Source: Anaeramoeba ignava (taxonomy: Eukaryota; Metamonada; Anaeramoebidae). From it: a DNA stretch of 64,000 bases. How positions within the stretch are numbered: position 1 is the first letter of the stretch; each line of letters starts with the position of its first letter. A model generated the notes under the pieces. That model saw only the letters and a list, made by a program, of their open reading frames with translations, was not told the origin of the DNA and ran no database searches. The stretch spans positions 113,392 through 177,391 of the forward strand of contig JAPDFW010000116.1 of NCBI GenBank assembly GCA_028826165.1, written 5' to 3'. The translations under genes were made by a program, and so were the position numbers. Below, piece by piece: positions 25,114 through 35,300 of the stretch.

Positions 25114-27494
25114 ATGGATAATAAAAATAATAATAACCAAATTGAAAATGCAAATCAAAATCAAAATGAAAATGAAATGAAAAATTTAGAAAAAAAAGTA
25201 ACAAAAAATTTAATTAAAGATTATTTAAACCTTTTAAATAGAAATTCATTTAAAGATTTTTCAATTTTTGTTGAGAATAAATCAAATCCTTTTGAAATTA
25301 AAGTTCATAAATCAATTTTATCTTCAAGATCTCCTTTTTTTAATGATTTTTAAGGCAAGAATCTCTTTCTATTTCTTTAAATCAATTTAATAAAAAAGAA
25401 ATGGAATCAATTTTGAGTTATATTTATTATGGAAATATTTCTTTTGAGAATCAAGAAAATCTTATTCAATTATTAGAAATTTCAATTTATTTTAAATTAA
25501 ATTTATTGAAAGAAATTATTCAAAAAAAAATTTTAAATTCAATTAATTATTCAAATTTTTTCCAATTTTTATTCCAAAATCGAAATTTAAATTCAAATGA
25601 AATTGAAATAAAATGTTTTGAATTAATAAATCAAAATTTTTCCCAAATTCAGAATAATGAGAATTTATTCAATTTAACTAAAGAAGAAATTATCAAATTT
25701 ATTCAATTTAAACAAGAAAAAAAAGAAATTTTTCAATTTGATTTTTTTCAATTTTTAAATAATTGGATTGAAAAAAGAAATCAAAGATTAAAATTAAGGA
25801 AATATAAACACAAAATGAATGCAAAGAAAAGATTATTTCATTCTTTTTTTTCATTATTTGATAAAGATTCAATTTCAAAACAAGATTTTGATAAATTAAA
25901 ACAATTTGATATTTTTCTTCCAAATTCTTTTTTAATTCATTTTGAAAGAACTATTTTTGAAATTCAAGATCAAGAAAATCAAACAAAAATCAAAGAAAAA
26001 GAAAAGAAAATTCAAGAAAATGATAAACAAATCAAAGAAAATGAAAAGAAAATTAAAAGAAGAGATAAAAGAATTAAAGAAAATGATAAAAAAATTAAAT
26101 CATTCGAAACAGAAAATCAAAATATGAAATCGGAATTTGAAAAAGAAATTGAAAAGAAAGAAAAAGAAAACGAAAATAAAGAAAAAGAAAAAAAAGAGAT
26201 TCAAGAGAAACTCAAAAAAGAAATTGAAAAGAAAGATAAAATTCTCAAACAAAAAGATGAAGAAATTCAAAATCTTAAATTATCATTTGAGAAAGAAAAA
26301 ATAAAAGAAATTCATAATCAAAATCAAAATCAAAATCAAAACCAAAATCAAAATAAATTATTGAAGATTTTTTCAAATTCAGAAATTATTAAAGATATTG
26401 AATATGTTAAGAAATTACAAGAATGGATAAATGATAATGATTTTTTTTCTAAAATGAAAAAAGGATTTTCAGCAAAAAGAGATGGATTTGATTCTAAAAA
26501 ATGGCATAAAGCAGTTGATGGGAAAGGAAAAACATTAGTTATTATCAAAACAAAAGATAATTTTATTTTTGGAGGATTTACTCAAGTTGGATGGACAAAT
26601 GATAAATCAAAATGGAGAGAAGAAGATAGAAATAGGGATGATGGATATATTCCAGATTCAAATGCATTTATTTTTTCATTAAGAAATAATAAAGGAGATA
26701 GAATACCAGAAAAGTTTACAATTAAACAAGGAGAAGAAAAATATGCAATTGGTTATTATTTAGATTATGGTCCAACTTTTGGAAGTAAATATAAATAATT
26801 TTTATATTTAATAAATATTTATTATTATAATTAAAATTAAATTTAATAAATAATCCAAAATATTAATATAATAAATAATATTATTATTTCAATTTAAAAT
26901 AAAATCAATTTTAAATTAAATTATTATTAATTATTATTAAAATTAATTATTTATCTTTATTAAAATAGTTTGTAAATAAATTATATTTAATAAATATTTA
27001 TTATTATAATTAAAATTAAATTAATAAATAATCCAAAATATTAATATAATAAATAATATTATTATTTAAATTTAAAATAAAATTAATTTTAAATTAAATT
27101 ATTATTAATTATTATTAAAATTAATTATTTATTTTTATTAAAATAGATGGTAAATAATTTATATTTAATAAATATTTATAATTATAATTAAAATTAAATT
27201 TAATAAATAATCCAAAATATTAATATAATAAATAATATCATTATTTCAATTTAAAATAAAATTAATTTAAATTAAATTATTATTAATTATTATTAAAATT
27301 AATTATTTATATTTATTAAAATATTTATAGATGATATTTTCTTAAATTCTAAATTACAACCTGGTTGTTCAAATTTTGGTGAAAGTTATAATCTACCTAA
27401 TGTAATTAAATATGGAACAAATGAAGCTCAAAGTTATTTAGCTGGTTCTTATGATAAATGGGTTGTTGATGAACTTGAAACTTATTTCATTTAA
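25114..27494 (+). pseudogene. BTB/POZ-coiled coil-TLDc gene, copy 1, frameshifted in the BTB domain
   Basis: Start at 25114 (MDNKNNNNQIENAN). Exon 1 runs to 26784 and the last exon is 27331-27494. Compared with copy 2, seven net bases are missing near 25350-25395, so the frame stops after SRSPFFNDF inside the BTB domain. The rest of the gene is open from 25401. Beyond the break: BACK-like helical region, a long Lys/Glu coiled coil, a short Asn-Gln tract, then a TLDc domain (FSAKRDGFDSKKWHKAV, FGGFTQVGW, AFIFSLRNNKGDRIPEKF) that is completed only by the final exon (DIFLNSKLQPG, SYLAGSYDKWVVDELETYFI). TLDc proteins are linked to oxidative stress resistance and V-ATPase. Likely a pseudogene or a truncated gene; sequencing error is possible but a 7-bp difference makes that less likely. 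Confidence 0.8.
26785..27330 (+). repeat. tandemly duplicated intron of BTB-TLDc copy 1 (3 units)
   Basis: The 546-bp intron consists of three ~175-180-bp direct repeats. Internal junctions at 26967-26973 and 27145-27151 read AG, three bases, then GT: the end of each unit looks like a 3' splice site and the start of the next like a GTAAAT donor. The true acceptor (TTTATAG at 27324-27330) is followed by the last exon. Confidence 0.85.
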
Positions 27495-27835
27495 AAACTT
27501 TTTTTCATTTTTTTTTCAAAATTCAATTCAATTTTAATTTACTTTCAATAAATTTAAATTCTTTAAATCAATAAATAGGAAACAAATCTAATTTTAAACA
27601 ATTTAATTTTAATTTAAAAATATTATTAAAAAGAAGATTAAATTGAAAAAAAGAAAAATCAAAAAAATAAAAAAATTGAAAACAGAAATTAATAATAATT
27701 AAATGAAATTATTTTGTAAAATATAAAAAAGGAAGAAAATCAATTATAATTTATTATTAATTATTATTAAAATTAATTATTTATCTTTAATAAAATAGTT
27801 GAATTTTAATTTCAATTTAATTTAAATATTGGGAA
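27495..27835. other. 3' flank of BTB-TLDc copy 1, duplicated at 34971-35300
   Basis: No gene. The sequence is nearly identical to that behind copy 2. Around 27750-27800 it contains a stray copy of the intron-unit 3' end (TTAATTATTTATCTTTAATA then AAATAG). Confidence 0.6.
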
Positions 27836-28451
27836 TTGATTTAATTTAATATTTAATTTAAAAATTAATTTAAAAATATAATTTAATATTTAATTTTATG
27901 TTTAAAATAATAATTTAATGTTTTAGATTAAAATATTTTATTATTTAAATATTTAACATATAAATATAAAAATGAAAATAGATTTAATTTAATATTCAAT
28001 TTATAAATTAATTTAAAATATAATTTAATATTTAATTTTATTATTAAAATAATAATTTATTGTTTTAGATTTAAATATTTTATTATTTAAATATTTAACA
28101 TAAAAATATAAAAAATGAAAATAGATTTAATTTAATATTTAATTTATAAATTAATTTAAAAATATAATTTAATATTTAATTTCATTATTAAAATAATAAT
28201 TTATTGTTTTAGATTAAAATATTTTATTATTTAAATATTTAACATATAAATATAAAAAATAAGAATAGATTCAATTTAATATCTAATTTATAAATTAATT
28301 TAAAAATATAATTTAATATTTAATTTTATTATTAAAATAATAATTTAATGTTTTATATTTAAATATTTTATTATTTAAATATTTAACATATAAATATAAA
28401 AAATGAGAATAGATTTAATTTAATATTTAATTTATAAATTAATTTAAAAAT
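27836..28451. repeat. satellite B, block 2 (~146-bp unit, ~4 copies), interrupted by the transposon
   Basis: About four units of the satellite end abruptly at 28451 inside TTAAAAAT. The array resumes at 31478 on the other side of the transposon at the expected position within the unit. Confidence 0.85.
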
Positions 28452-28468
28452 GGTTCCGTTTCCGGTTG
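28452..28468 (+). repeat. left terminal inverted repeat of the transposon
   Basis: 17 bp, matches the reverse complement of 31461-31477 at 16 positions. Confidence 0.9.
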
Positions 28469-28576
28469 TCTTGCCGGTCAAAAACAACAAAAAAAAAATA
28501 ATAGAAAAGAAAAATTTTTAAATTTCGATTTCAGTCCAAGAAAAAAAAAGGAAAATAGAAAAATTCAAGTTAGAAA

Positions 28577-31318
28577 TTATTTTTTTTTTCGACTTTTTTT
28601 TGGCGGCTTGTTTTTTTCTTTTTGTTTTTTTTCTTTTTGTTTTTTTTCTTTTTGTTTTTTTTCTTTTTGTTTTTTTTCTTTTTGTTTTTTTTCTTTTTGT
28701 TTTTTTTCTTTTTGTTTTTTTTCTTTTTCTTTATTTTCTAAATTCATTTTTGTTTTTTCTTTATTTTCTAAATTCATTTTTGTTTTTTCTTTTCTTTTTT
28801 TGGAAATAAAGAAAGATGGAATTAATTTTCCGTCAGGATTTTCATCTAACAATAATTTTAAATCTTTGAATTTCATCAATTTTCTTTTTGAATTCTTTGC
28901 AAAAAGATAACATCTTAAAAGCAAATATCTTAATTGAATGATTGTTGTCTGATCTAAAAAATGAACAAGATCATAAACACTGATTTCAAATTCAGATAGA
29001 ACCCAGAGAAAAGCAAGAGTAAAGATTCCACACTGGCTGCCATCTTTTTGTATTGGAATTCGGATAATATCTTGAATTTCAAAAGATGTTTGAAGAAAAA
29101 AATCAAAGCAAAAGGAAAGCTGACTAGCATCAAGAAAAAATTGATTCCGTTGATAATTACCAAGAGAATTTAGAATACTTAAAGAATGTAATTGGAGATC
29201 GATATGATACAAAATAAAATGAGATTTTCTATAATATATGACATTGATATAGCGCGTTTTTTCTCTCTGAATTGTGTTGAAGAAATCATTAACTTCATTC
29301 AATTGGTCCCAAAGCTTGAAATTATGCCAAACTGGAGAAATAATAAGTAGTAAATTATTTTTGTTTTCTGACAAAGGATTAGAATCATTCTCGGGAATAG
29401 ATTGGATAAAACGATAATATTTTTCAATCTCTCCCATTTGTTCATGATTTTTTTCAAATTCTTGAAAAGAAGAAAGAAAATTTTCAGTTTTCTCAATTTT
29501 TTCAAAATTACTCCATAAATTCGTCCATTGAGTGAAAAGTTGGTCGGTAAATTGGTCGATAGAGCCCGAGGGAATATGCCAGCGATTTAATATTTCAATA
29601 ATCGGAAAAAGAGTATAGAAAACAAATTGGGTTTCGATAATTTGAGAACTTGGAGCCAAAAATTTAAATCCATTATAAATATCAGAATAATCCAACCAAC
29701 CGCGAATGTCCAAATTTTTTTGCCAGTCATCACTTGGAGTTATGTGAAATCGAAAAAGTTTTAGGCTGTGTTCTAAAATCTGTTCAATTGCAGTTTCAAC
29801 AACTTCTTTTTGAATTGAAGAAAATTTTCCTTCTGGTGTCTGCTCTTTCGTGATTTCAGGCAATCCCGATATTTCTTGAGAGTTGCACATTTCGATTATA
29901 TTTTGATTATCTTGTTGAGAATTTTCTATCAGATTGATAGATTTGGAATCGTCAAAATCTTTGCCTTGAAAAATATTTTTTTGGCTATTTTTGACAACAA
30001 TGGAAGGATTCAATACGTTTTGAGAAACTCGTTTTGTTGGTTGAGAAGATATCTTTCTTCTTTGGGGGAAATTCTTTTGAAGTTCCTTCATTTTTTTTTT
30101 CCATTCTCTCGTTTTTTGGTTATACAAGCGCATTTTCTCAAATTTTTTTTGTGCTTTTGGATCTCGATTCTGGTTTCTTAGGCTATTCTTTTGGATTTTG
30201 AGGTTATACAAACTTGCAACAATCCATAAACAAGCCTGATGTAAAATCAAATCGCATTGGACTTTAACTGAAGTAACACGGAATCTCTTGAGAACTGAAA
30301 ACACATTTTCTATTATTGATCTATATTGATTGATGATAGCATTTCTTTCTTTTTCTTGATCTGTAAAAACTCTTTTTTTACTATTTTTCAAAGGAACAAC
30401 TGCATACTCATGACTAAACGCTTTATCCCCGAGTACTCGATATTCTTTTAGTTGTTTACTCAGTCCTGATTCCTCCACCGCTCTGGAATCGCTCGTGGCT
30501 CCTGGAAATCCAGTTTCAAAGAATATTATTTTACCTAGATGATCGCACACAACAATACTCTTTATTGATGAGTAACCTCTTTTGATTGACCAAAATATGC
30601 TTTCCATTGCTTTTACTCGGGGCCGAGGGTGATCTGTTCCATCAATCACTCCGATAACATTTGGTAATTGCTTTTTTCTCCAATAAAGTTCATTTTTTAT
30701 AAGTTCTTGATTATTTGGCCAATTGATACAATCTTCTAATACTTCCTTAATAGCGGGAAGGATTTTTTTAAAGTATTTTGAAATTGTTCCTTTTGTTATT
30801 TTACAAAGTGCAGCAAGAAATTCAAATGGAAGAGCATATCTAAGGAAAATGAGTGCAAGCAAAATTCGATTGTTAAGATTCACTTTCTTTCCTTGTTTTC
30901 CCGGAGAATCCAGAAGATGATATTTTTGGATTTTTTCTGGTGGTAGTTTTCTGATCCGATCAAAAATTAAATCTAAATGAACTTTCTCTAATCCTGTGAA
31001 AATTGTTATCAATTTCTCATTTGGGTATATATACTCGAACAAATCAAATATTTGGCAACTTGTTTTTTGGTTTTCATTTGATTCCTTTTTTTCTTCTGGT
31101 TGAGGTTCTACATTATCTTTCATTTCAGATTCAGATTTCTGTGAGAATTCTTGATTGAGATTATGGTTTTCATTATTTGGAAAGAAAATTTTTAATTTCT
31201 CTAATTTATTTAAGATCCTTGTTAAAATTTTATCAGGAGATTCTTTTTCCTTTCCATATCTCTGCAATTTGTTAAGAGTTACTAAACGGATGCGGATGGT
31301 TTTGGATTTTTTTGACAT
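28577..31318 (-). CDS. transposase: DDE_4 nuclease fused to Ulp1/C48-like cysteine protease domain
   Basis: Start chosen at 31318 (MSKKSKTIRIRLVTLNKLQR); an in-frame ATG at 31390 would only add a Phe-rich leader. 913 aa, no intron. Residues ~145-200: helix-turn-helix-like segment (FLAALCKITKGTISKYFKKI). DDE_4 core ~220-345: VIGVIDGTDH (D226), FPGATSDSRAVEESG (D277), YRVLGDKAF (D298), IIENVFSVLKRFR (E337). The C-terminal ~530-780 region resembles a C48 SUMO-protease fold: RKSHFILYHIDL (H700), LSILNSLG where families have Asp-Ser (N717), IPIQKDGSQCGIF (Q757, C763). It ends in KEKKQ repeats. The ORF is intact, so the element may be recently active. The protease assignment rests on motif reading alone, and Asn in place of Asp leaves activity open. 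Confidence 0.85.
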   Translation of the reverse strand: MSKKSKTIRIRLVTLNKLQRYGKEKESPDKILTRILNKLEKLKIFFPNNENHNLNQEFSQKSESEMKDNVEPQPEEKKESNENQKTSCQIFDLFEYIYPNEKLITIFTGLEKVHLDLIFDRIRKLPPEKIQKYHLLDSPGKQGKKVNLNNRILLALIFLRYALPFEFLAALCKITKGTISKYFKKILPAIKEVLEDCINWPNNQELIKNELYWRKKQLPNVIGVIDGTDHPRPRVKAMESIFWSIKRGYSSIKSIVVCDHLGKIIFFETGFPGATSDSRAVEESGLSKQLKEYRVLGDKAFSHEYAVVPLKNSKKRVFTDQEKERNAIINQYRSIIENVFSVLKRFRVTSVKVQCDLILHQACLWIVASLYNLKIQKNSLRNQNRDPKAQKKFEKMRLYNQKTREWKKKMKELQKNFPQRRKISSQPTKRVSQNVLNPSIVVKNSQKNIFQGKDFDDSKSINLIENSQQDNQNIIEMCNSQEISGLPEITKEQTPEGKFSSIQKEVVETAIEQILEHSLKLFRFHITPSDDWQKNLDIRGWLDYSDIYNGFKFLAPSSQIIETQFVFYTLFPIIEILNRWHIPSGSIDQFTDQLFTQWTNLWSNFEKIEKTENFLSSFQEFEKNHEQMGEIEKYYRFIQSIPENDSNPLSENKNNLLLIISPVWHNFKLWDQLNEVNDFFNTIQREKTRYINVIYYRKSHFILYHIDLQLHSLSILNSLGNYQRNQFFLDASQLSFCFDFFLQTSFEIQDIIRIPIQKDGSQCGIFTLAFLWVLSEFEISVYDLVHFLDQTTIIQLRYLLLRCYLFAKNSKRKLMKFKDLKLLLDENPDGKLIPSFFISKKRKEKTKMNLENKEKTKMNLENKEKEKKQKEKKQKEKKQKEKKQKEKKQKEKKQKEKKQKEKNKPPKKSRKKK

Positions 31319-31460
31319 TAAAAAAAAACAAAAAAGAAAAAAAATGAAAAAAAAAAAAAAAACAAAAAAGGATGTCACATTTGATATCAAAAAAAAAGAG
31401 AAATGGTGAGTGGTTTAAATAGGGATTTTATTATGTTGTCTTATTAAAATTGCGTTTTAT

Positions 31461-31477
31461 CAACCGGAAACCGAACC
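31461..31477 (-). repeat. right terminal inverted repeat of the transposon
   Basis: 17 bp, inverted partner of 28452-28468; followed by the AAT target duplication. Confidence 0.9.
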
Positions 31478-31947
31478 AATATAATTTAATATTTAATTTT
31501 ATGTTTAAAATAATAATTTATTGTTTTAGATTTAAATATTTTATTATTTAAAAATATTTTGAAAAATTGATTTTTTTGAAATTAAAATTTTATCTTTTTT
31601 TTTGAATTAAATTGAATTAATATTAATTTGGAAATTTGTTTTAAAATTTAAATTTATTAATAATTTTTAAATTCCAAAAAAAAAAATTAAATTAAAAATT
31701 AAATTAAAATAATTTTCCTTTTTTTTTAATAATAAAAAATAATAAAAAATAATAATAATTTATTAATAAATTAATTTAAAATAATAAATTAAAAAGAAAA
31801 TTAAATTAATTATTAATTTAAATTTATTCTCATTTTTTATATTTTTATTTATTTTCAAAATCCACTTTTTATTCATTTTTGCTTTTTTTCTTTCATTTTT
31901 TTCCTTTTTTTAAAAACAAAAAACAAAAAACAAAAACCAAAAACAAA
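31478..31947 (+). promoter_or_regulatory. satellite B remnant and 5' flank of BTB-TLDc copy 2
   Basis: 31478-31560 finishes the satellite unit interrupted by the transposon. 31561-31947 repeats the flank of copy 1 (24731-25113), including the TTTTCATTTTTTTCC tract and the AAACAAAAACCAAAAAC leader before the ATG. Confidence 0.5.
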
Positions 31948-34900
31948 ATGGATAATAATAATAATAATAATAACCAAATTCAAAATGCAAATCAAAATGA
32001 AAATGAAAATGAAATGAAAAATTTAGAAAAAAAAGTAACAAAAAATTTAATTAAAGATTATTCAAACCTTTTAAATAGAAATTCATTTAAAGATTTTTCA
32101 ATTTTTGTTGAGAATAAATCAAATCCTTTTGAAATTAAAGTTCATAAATCAATTTTATCTTCAAGATCTCCTTTTTTTAATGAGTTTTTAAAAGGGCAAA
32201 ATGAGATTGATAAAATTTTTTTAAATCAATTTAATAAAAAAGAAATGGAATCAATTTTGAGTTATATTTATCATGGAAATATTTCTTTTGAGAATCAAGA
32301 AAATCTTATCCAATTAATGGAAATTTCAATTTATTTTAAATTAAATTTATTGAAAGAAATTATTCAAAAAAAAATTTTAAATTCAATTAATTATTCAAAT
32401 TTTTTCCAATTTTTATTCCAAAATCGAAATTTAAATTCAAATGAAATTGAAATAAAATGTTTTGAATTAATAAATCAAAATTTTTCCCAAATTCAAAATA
32501 ATGAAAATTTATTCAATTTAACTAAAGAAGAAATTATCAAATTTATTCAATTTAAACAAGAAAAAAAAGAAATTTTTCAATTTGATTTTTTTCAATTTTT
32601 AAATAATTGGATTAAAAAAAGAAATCAAAGATTAAAATTAAAGAAATCTAAGCACAAAATGAATGAAAAGAAAAGATTATTTCATTCTTTTTTTTCATTA
32701 TTTGATAAAGATTCAATTTCAAAACAAGATTTTGATAAATTAAAACAATTTGATATTTTTCTTCCAAATTCTTTTTTAATTCATTTTGAAAGAACTATTT
32801 TTGAAATTCAAGATCAAGAAAATCAAACAAAAATCAAAGAAAAAGAAAAGAAAATTCAAGAAAATGAAAAGAAAATTAAAGAAAAAGAAAAGAAAATTAA
32901 AAGAAGAGATAAAAGAATTAAAGAAAAAGATAAAAAAATTAAATCATTTGAATCTGAAACTCAAAATCTGAAATCTGAATTTGAAAAAGAAATTGAAAAG
33001 AAAGATAAAATTCTCAAACAAAAAGATGAAGAAATTCAAAATCTTAAATTATCATTTGAGAAAGAAAAAATAAAAGAAATTCATAATCAAAATCAAAATG
33101 CAAATAAATTATTGAAGATTTTTCCTCAATTTTCAAATTCAGAAATTATTAAAGATATTGAATATGTTAAGAAATTACAAGAATGGATAAATGATAATGA
33201 TTTTTTTTATAAAATGAAAAAAGGATTTTCAGCAAAAAGAGATGGATTTAATTCCCAAAATTGGCATAAAGCAGTTGATAATAAAGGAAAAACATTAGTT
33301 ATTATCAAAACAAAAGATAATTTTATTTTTGGAGGTTTTACTCAAGTTGGATGGACAAATGATAAATCAAAATGGATAGAAGAAGATAGAAATGAGGATT
33401 ATGGATATATTATTGATCCAAATGCATTTATTTTTTCATTAAGAAATAATAAAGGAGATAGAATACCAGAAAAGTTTACAATTCAAAAAGGTGAAGAAAA
33501 ATATGCAATTTTTTATCATTTAAATTATGGTCCAGTTTTTGGAAGTAAATATAAATAATTTATATTTAATAAATATTTATTATTATAATTAAAATTAAAT
33601 TAATAAATAATCTAAAATATTAATATAATAAATAATATTATTATTTCAATTTAAAATAAAATCAATTTTAAATTAAATTATTATTAATTATTATTAAAAT
33701 TAATTATTTATTTTTATTAAAATAGTTGGTAAATAAATTATATTTAATAAATATTTATTATTATAATTAAAATTAAAATTAATAAATAATCCAAAATATT
33801 AATATAATAAATAATAATATTATTTCAATTTAAAATAAAATTAATTTTAAATTAAATTATTATTAATTATTATTAAAATTAATTATTTATCTTTATTAAA
33901 ATAGCTGGTAAATAATTTATATTTAATAAATATTTATTATTATAATTATAATTAAATTAATAAATAATCCAAAAATATTAATATAATAAATAATAATATT
34001 ATTTAAATTTAAAATAAAATTAATTTAAATTAAATTATTATTAATTATTATTAAAATTAATTATTTATCTTTATTAAAATAGGTTGTAAATAATTTATAT
34101 TTAATAAATATTTATTATTATAATTAAAATTAAATTAATAAATAATCCAAAAATATTAATATAATAAATAATAATATTATTTAAATTTAAAATAAAAATA
34201 ATTTTAAATTAAATTATTATTAATTATTATTAAAATTATTTATTTATCTTTATTAAAATAGTTAGTAAATAATTTATATTTAATAAATATTTATTATTAT
34301 AATTAAAATTAAATTAATAAATAATTCAAAATATTAATATAATAAATATTATTATTATTTCAATTTAAAATAAAAATTAAATTTTAAATTAAATTATTAT
34401 TAATTATTATTAAAATTAATTATTTATCTTTATTAAAATAGATGGTAAATAATTTATATTTAATAAATATTTATAATTATAATTAAAATTAAATTAATAA
34501 ATAATCCAAAAATATTAATATAATAAATATTATTATTATTATTTCAATTTAAAATAAAATTAATTTTAAATTAAATCATTATTAATTATTATTAAAATTA
34601 ATTATTTATCTTTATTAAAATAGATGGTAAATAATTTATATTTAATAAATATTTATTATTATAATTAAAATTAAATTAATAAATAATCCAAAATATTAAT
34701 ATAATAAATAATATCATTATTTCAATTTAAAATAAAATTAATTTAAATTAAAATATTATTAATTATTATTAAAATTAATTATTTATATTTATTAAAATAT
34801 TTATAGCTGATGTTTTCTTAAATTCTAAATTACAACCTGGTCGTTCAAATTTTGGTCATAGTTATAATCTACCTAATGGAATTAAAAAATACACAAATGA

Positions 34901-34970
34901 AGCTAAAAGTTATTTAGCTGGTTCTTATGATAAATGGGTTGTTGATGAACTTGAGACTTATTTTATTTAA
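31948..34970 (+). CDS. BTB/POZ-coiled coil-TLDc protein, copy 2 (intact)
   Basis: Exon 1 is 31948-33544, exon 2 is 34807-34970, phase 1; 586 aa. The start MDNNNNNNNQIQNAN is preferred over an upstream in-frame ATG at 31879 because it aligns with copy 1 and follows the leader. Order: Asn-rich head; BTB domain ~45-135 (FKDFSIFVENKSNPFEIKVH, RSPFFNEFLKGQ, ILSYIYHGNISFEN); BACK-like helices to ~280; Lys/Glu/Ile coiled coil ~285-395; TLDc ~410-586 (GFSAKRDGFNSQNWHKAVDN, FGGFTQVGW, NAFIFSLRNN, GPVFGTDVFLNSKLQPG, SYLAGSYDKWVVDELETYFI). The TLDc fold is completed by the second exon, so the long intron must be removed. BTB-coiled coil-TLDc proteins are widespread in amoeboid protists; a Cul3-adaptor or stress role is inference from the domains. 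Confidence 0.9.
33545..34806 (+). repeat. tandemly duplicated intron of BTB-TLDc copy 2 (7 units)
   Basis: 1,262 bp made of seven ~178-bp units. All six internal junctions read AG, exactly three bases, GT: at 33724-33730, 33903-33909, 34081-34087, 34260-34266, 34440-34446 and 34622-34628; the three bases are TTG, CTG, GTT, TTA, ATG, ATG. The last unit ends in the true acceptor at 34805-34806. The intron is more than twice as long as in copy 1 purely through unit number. Confidence 0.88.
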
Positions 34971-35300
34971 AAACTTTTTTTTCATTTTTTTTTCAAAATT
35001 CAATTCAATTTTCATTTACTTTCAATCAAATTAAATTCTTTAAATCAATAAATAAGAAACAAATTTAATTTTAAACAATTTAATTTTAATTTAAAAATAT
35101 TATTAAAAAGAAGATTAAATTGAAAAAAAGAAAAATCAAAAAAATAAAAAAATTGAAAACAGAAATTAATAATAATTAAATGAAACTATTTTGTAAAATA
35201 TAAAAAAGGAAGAAAATGAATTATAATTTATTATTAATTATTATTAAAATTAATTATTTATCTTTAATAAAATAGTTGAATTTTAATTTCAATTTAATTT
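34971..35300. other. 3' flank of BTB-TLDc copy 2
   Basis: Duplicate of 27495-27835 with few differences, including the stray intron-unit 3' end near 35235-35278. No gene. Confidence 0.6.

Larger units (their letters stand above)
28452..31477 (-). mobile_element. complete 3.0-kb DNA transposon, PIF/Harbinger-like, with terminal inverted repeats
   Basis: Left end GGTTCCGTTTCCGGTTG (28452-28468) and right end CAACCGGAAACCGAACC (31461-31477) are inverted repeats with one mismatch in 17. The element is flanked by AAT on both sides (28449-28451, 31478-31480). Joining the flanks with one AAT restores the satellite sequence, so this is a 3-bp target-site duplication. It carries one large gene on the minus strand. 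Base composition is clearly less AT-rich than the surroundings. A 3-bp duplication and a DDE_4-type transposase fit the PIF/Harbinger superfamily, though that group usually prefers TWA targets. Confidence 0.9.

Noticed and set aside
25350-25400. Short intron explaining the break in BTB-TLDc copy 1
   Set aside because: No GT donor is at the right position, and the intact paralogue has continuous coding sequence with seven more bases here.
28600-28910. Phe-rich plus-strand frames opposite the transposase tail
   Set aside because: Antisense of the KEKKQ repeat, with no independent support.
31318-31390. Upstream transposase start giving a Phe-rich signal-like leader
   Set aside because: The leader is a T-run translation. 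The ATG at 31318 starts the first normal sequence, and a nuclear enzyme would not need a signal peptide.
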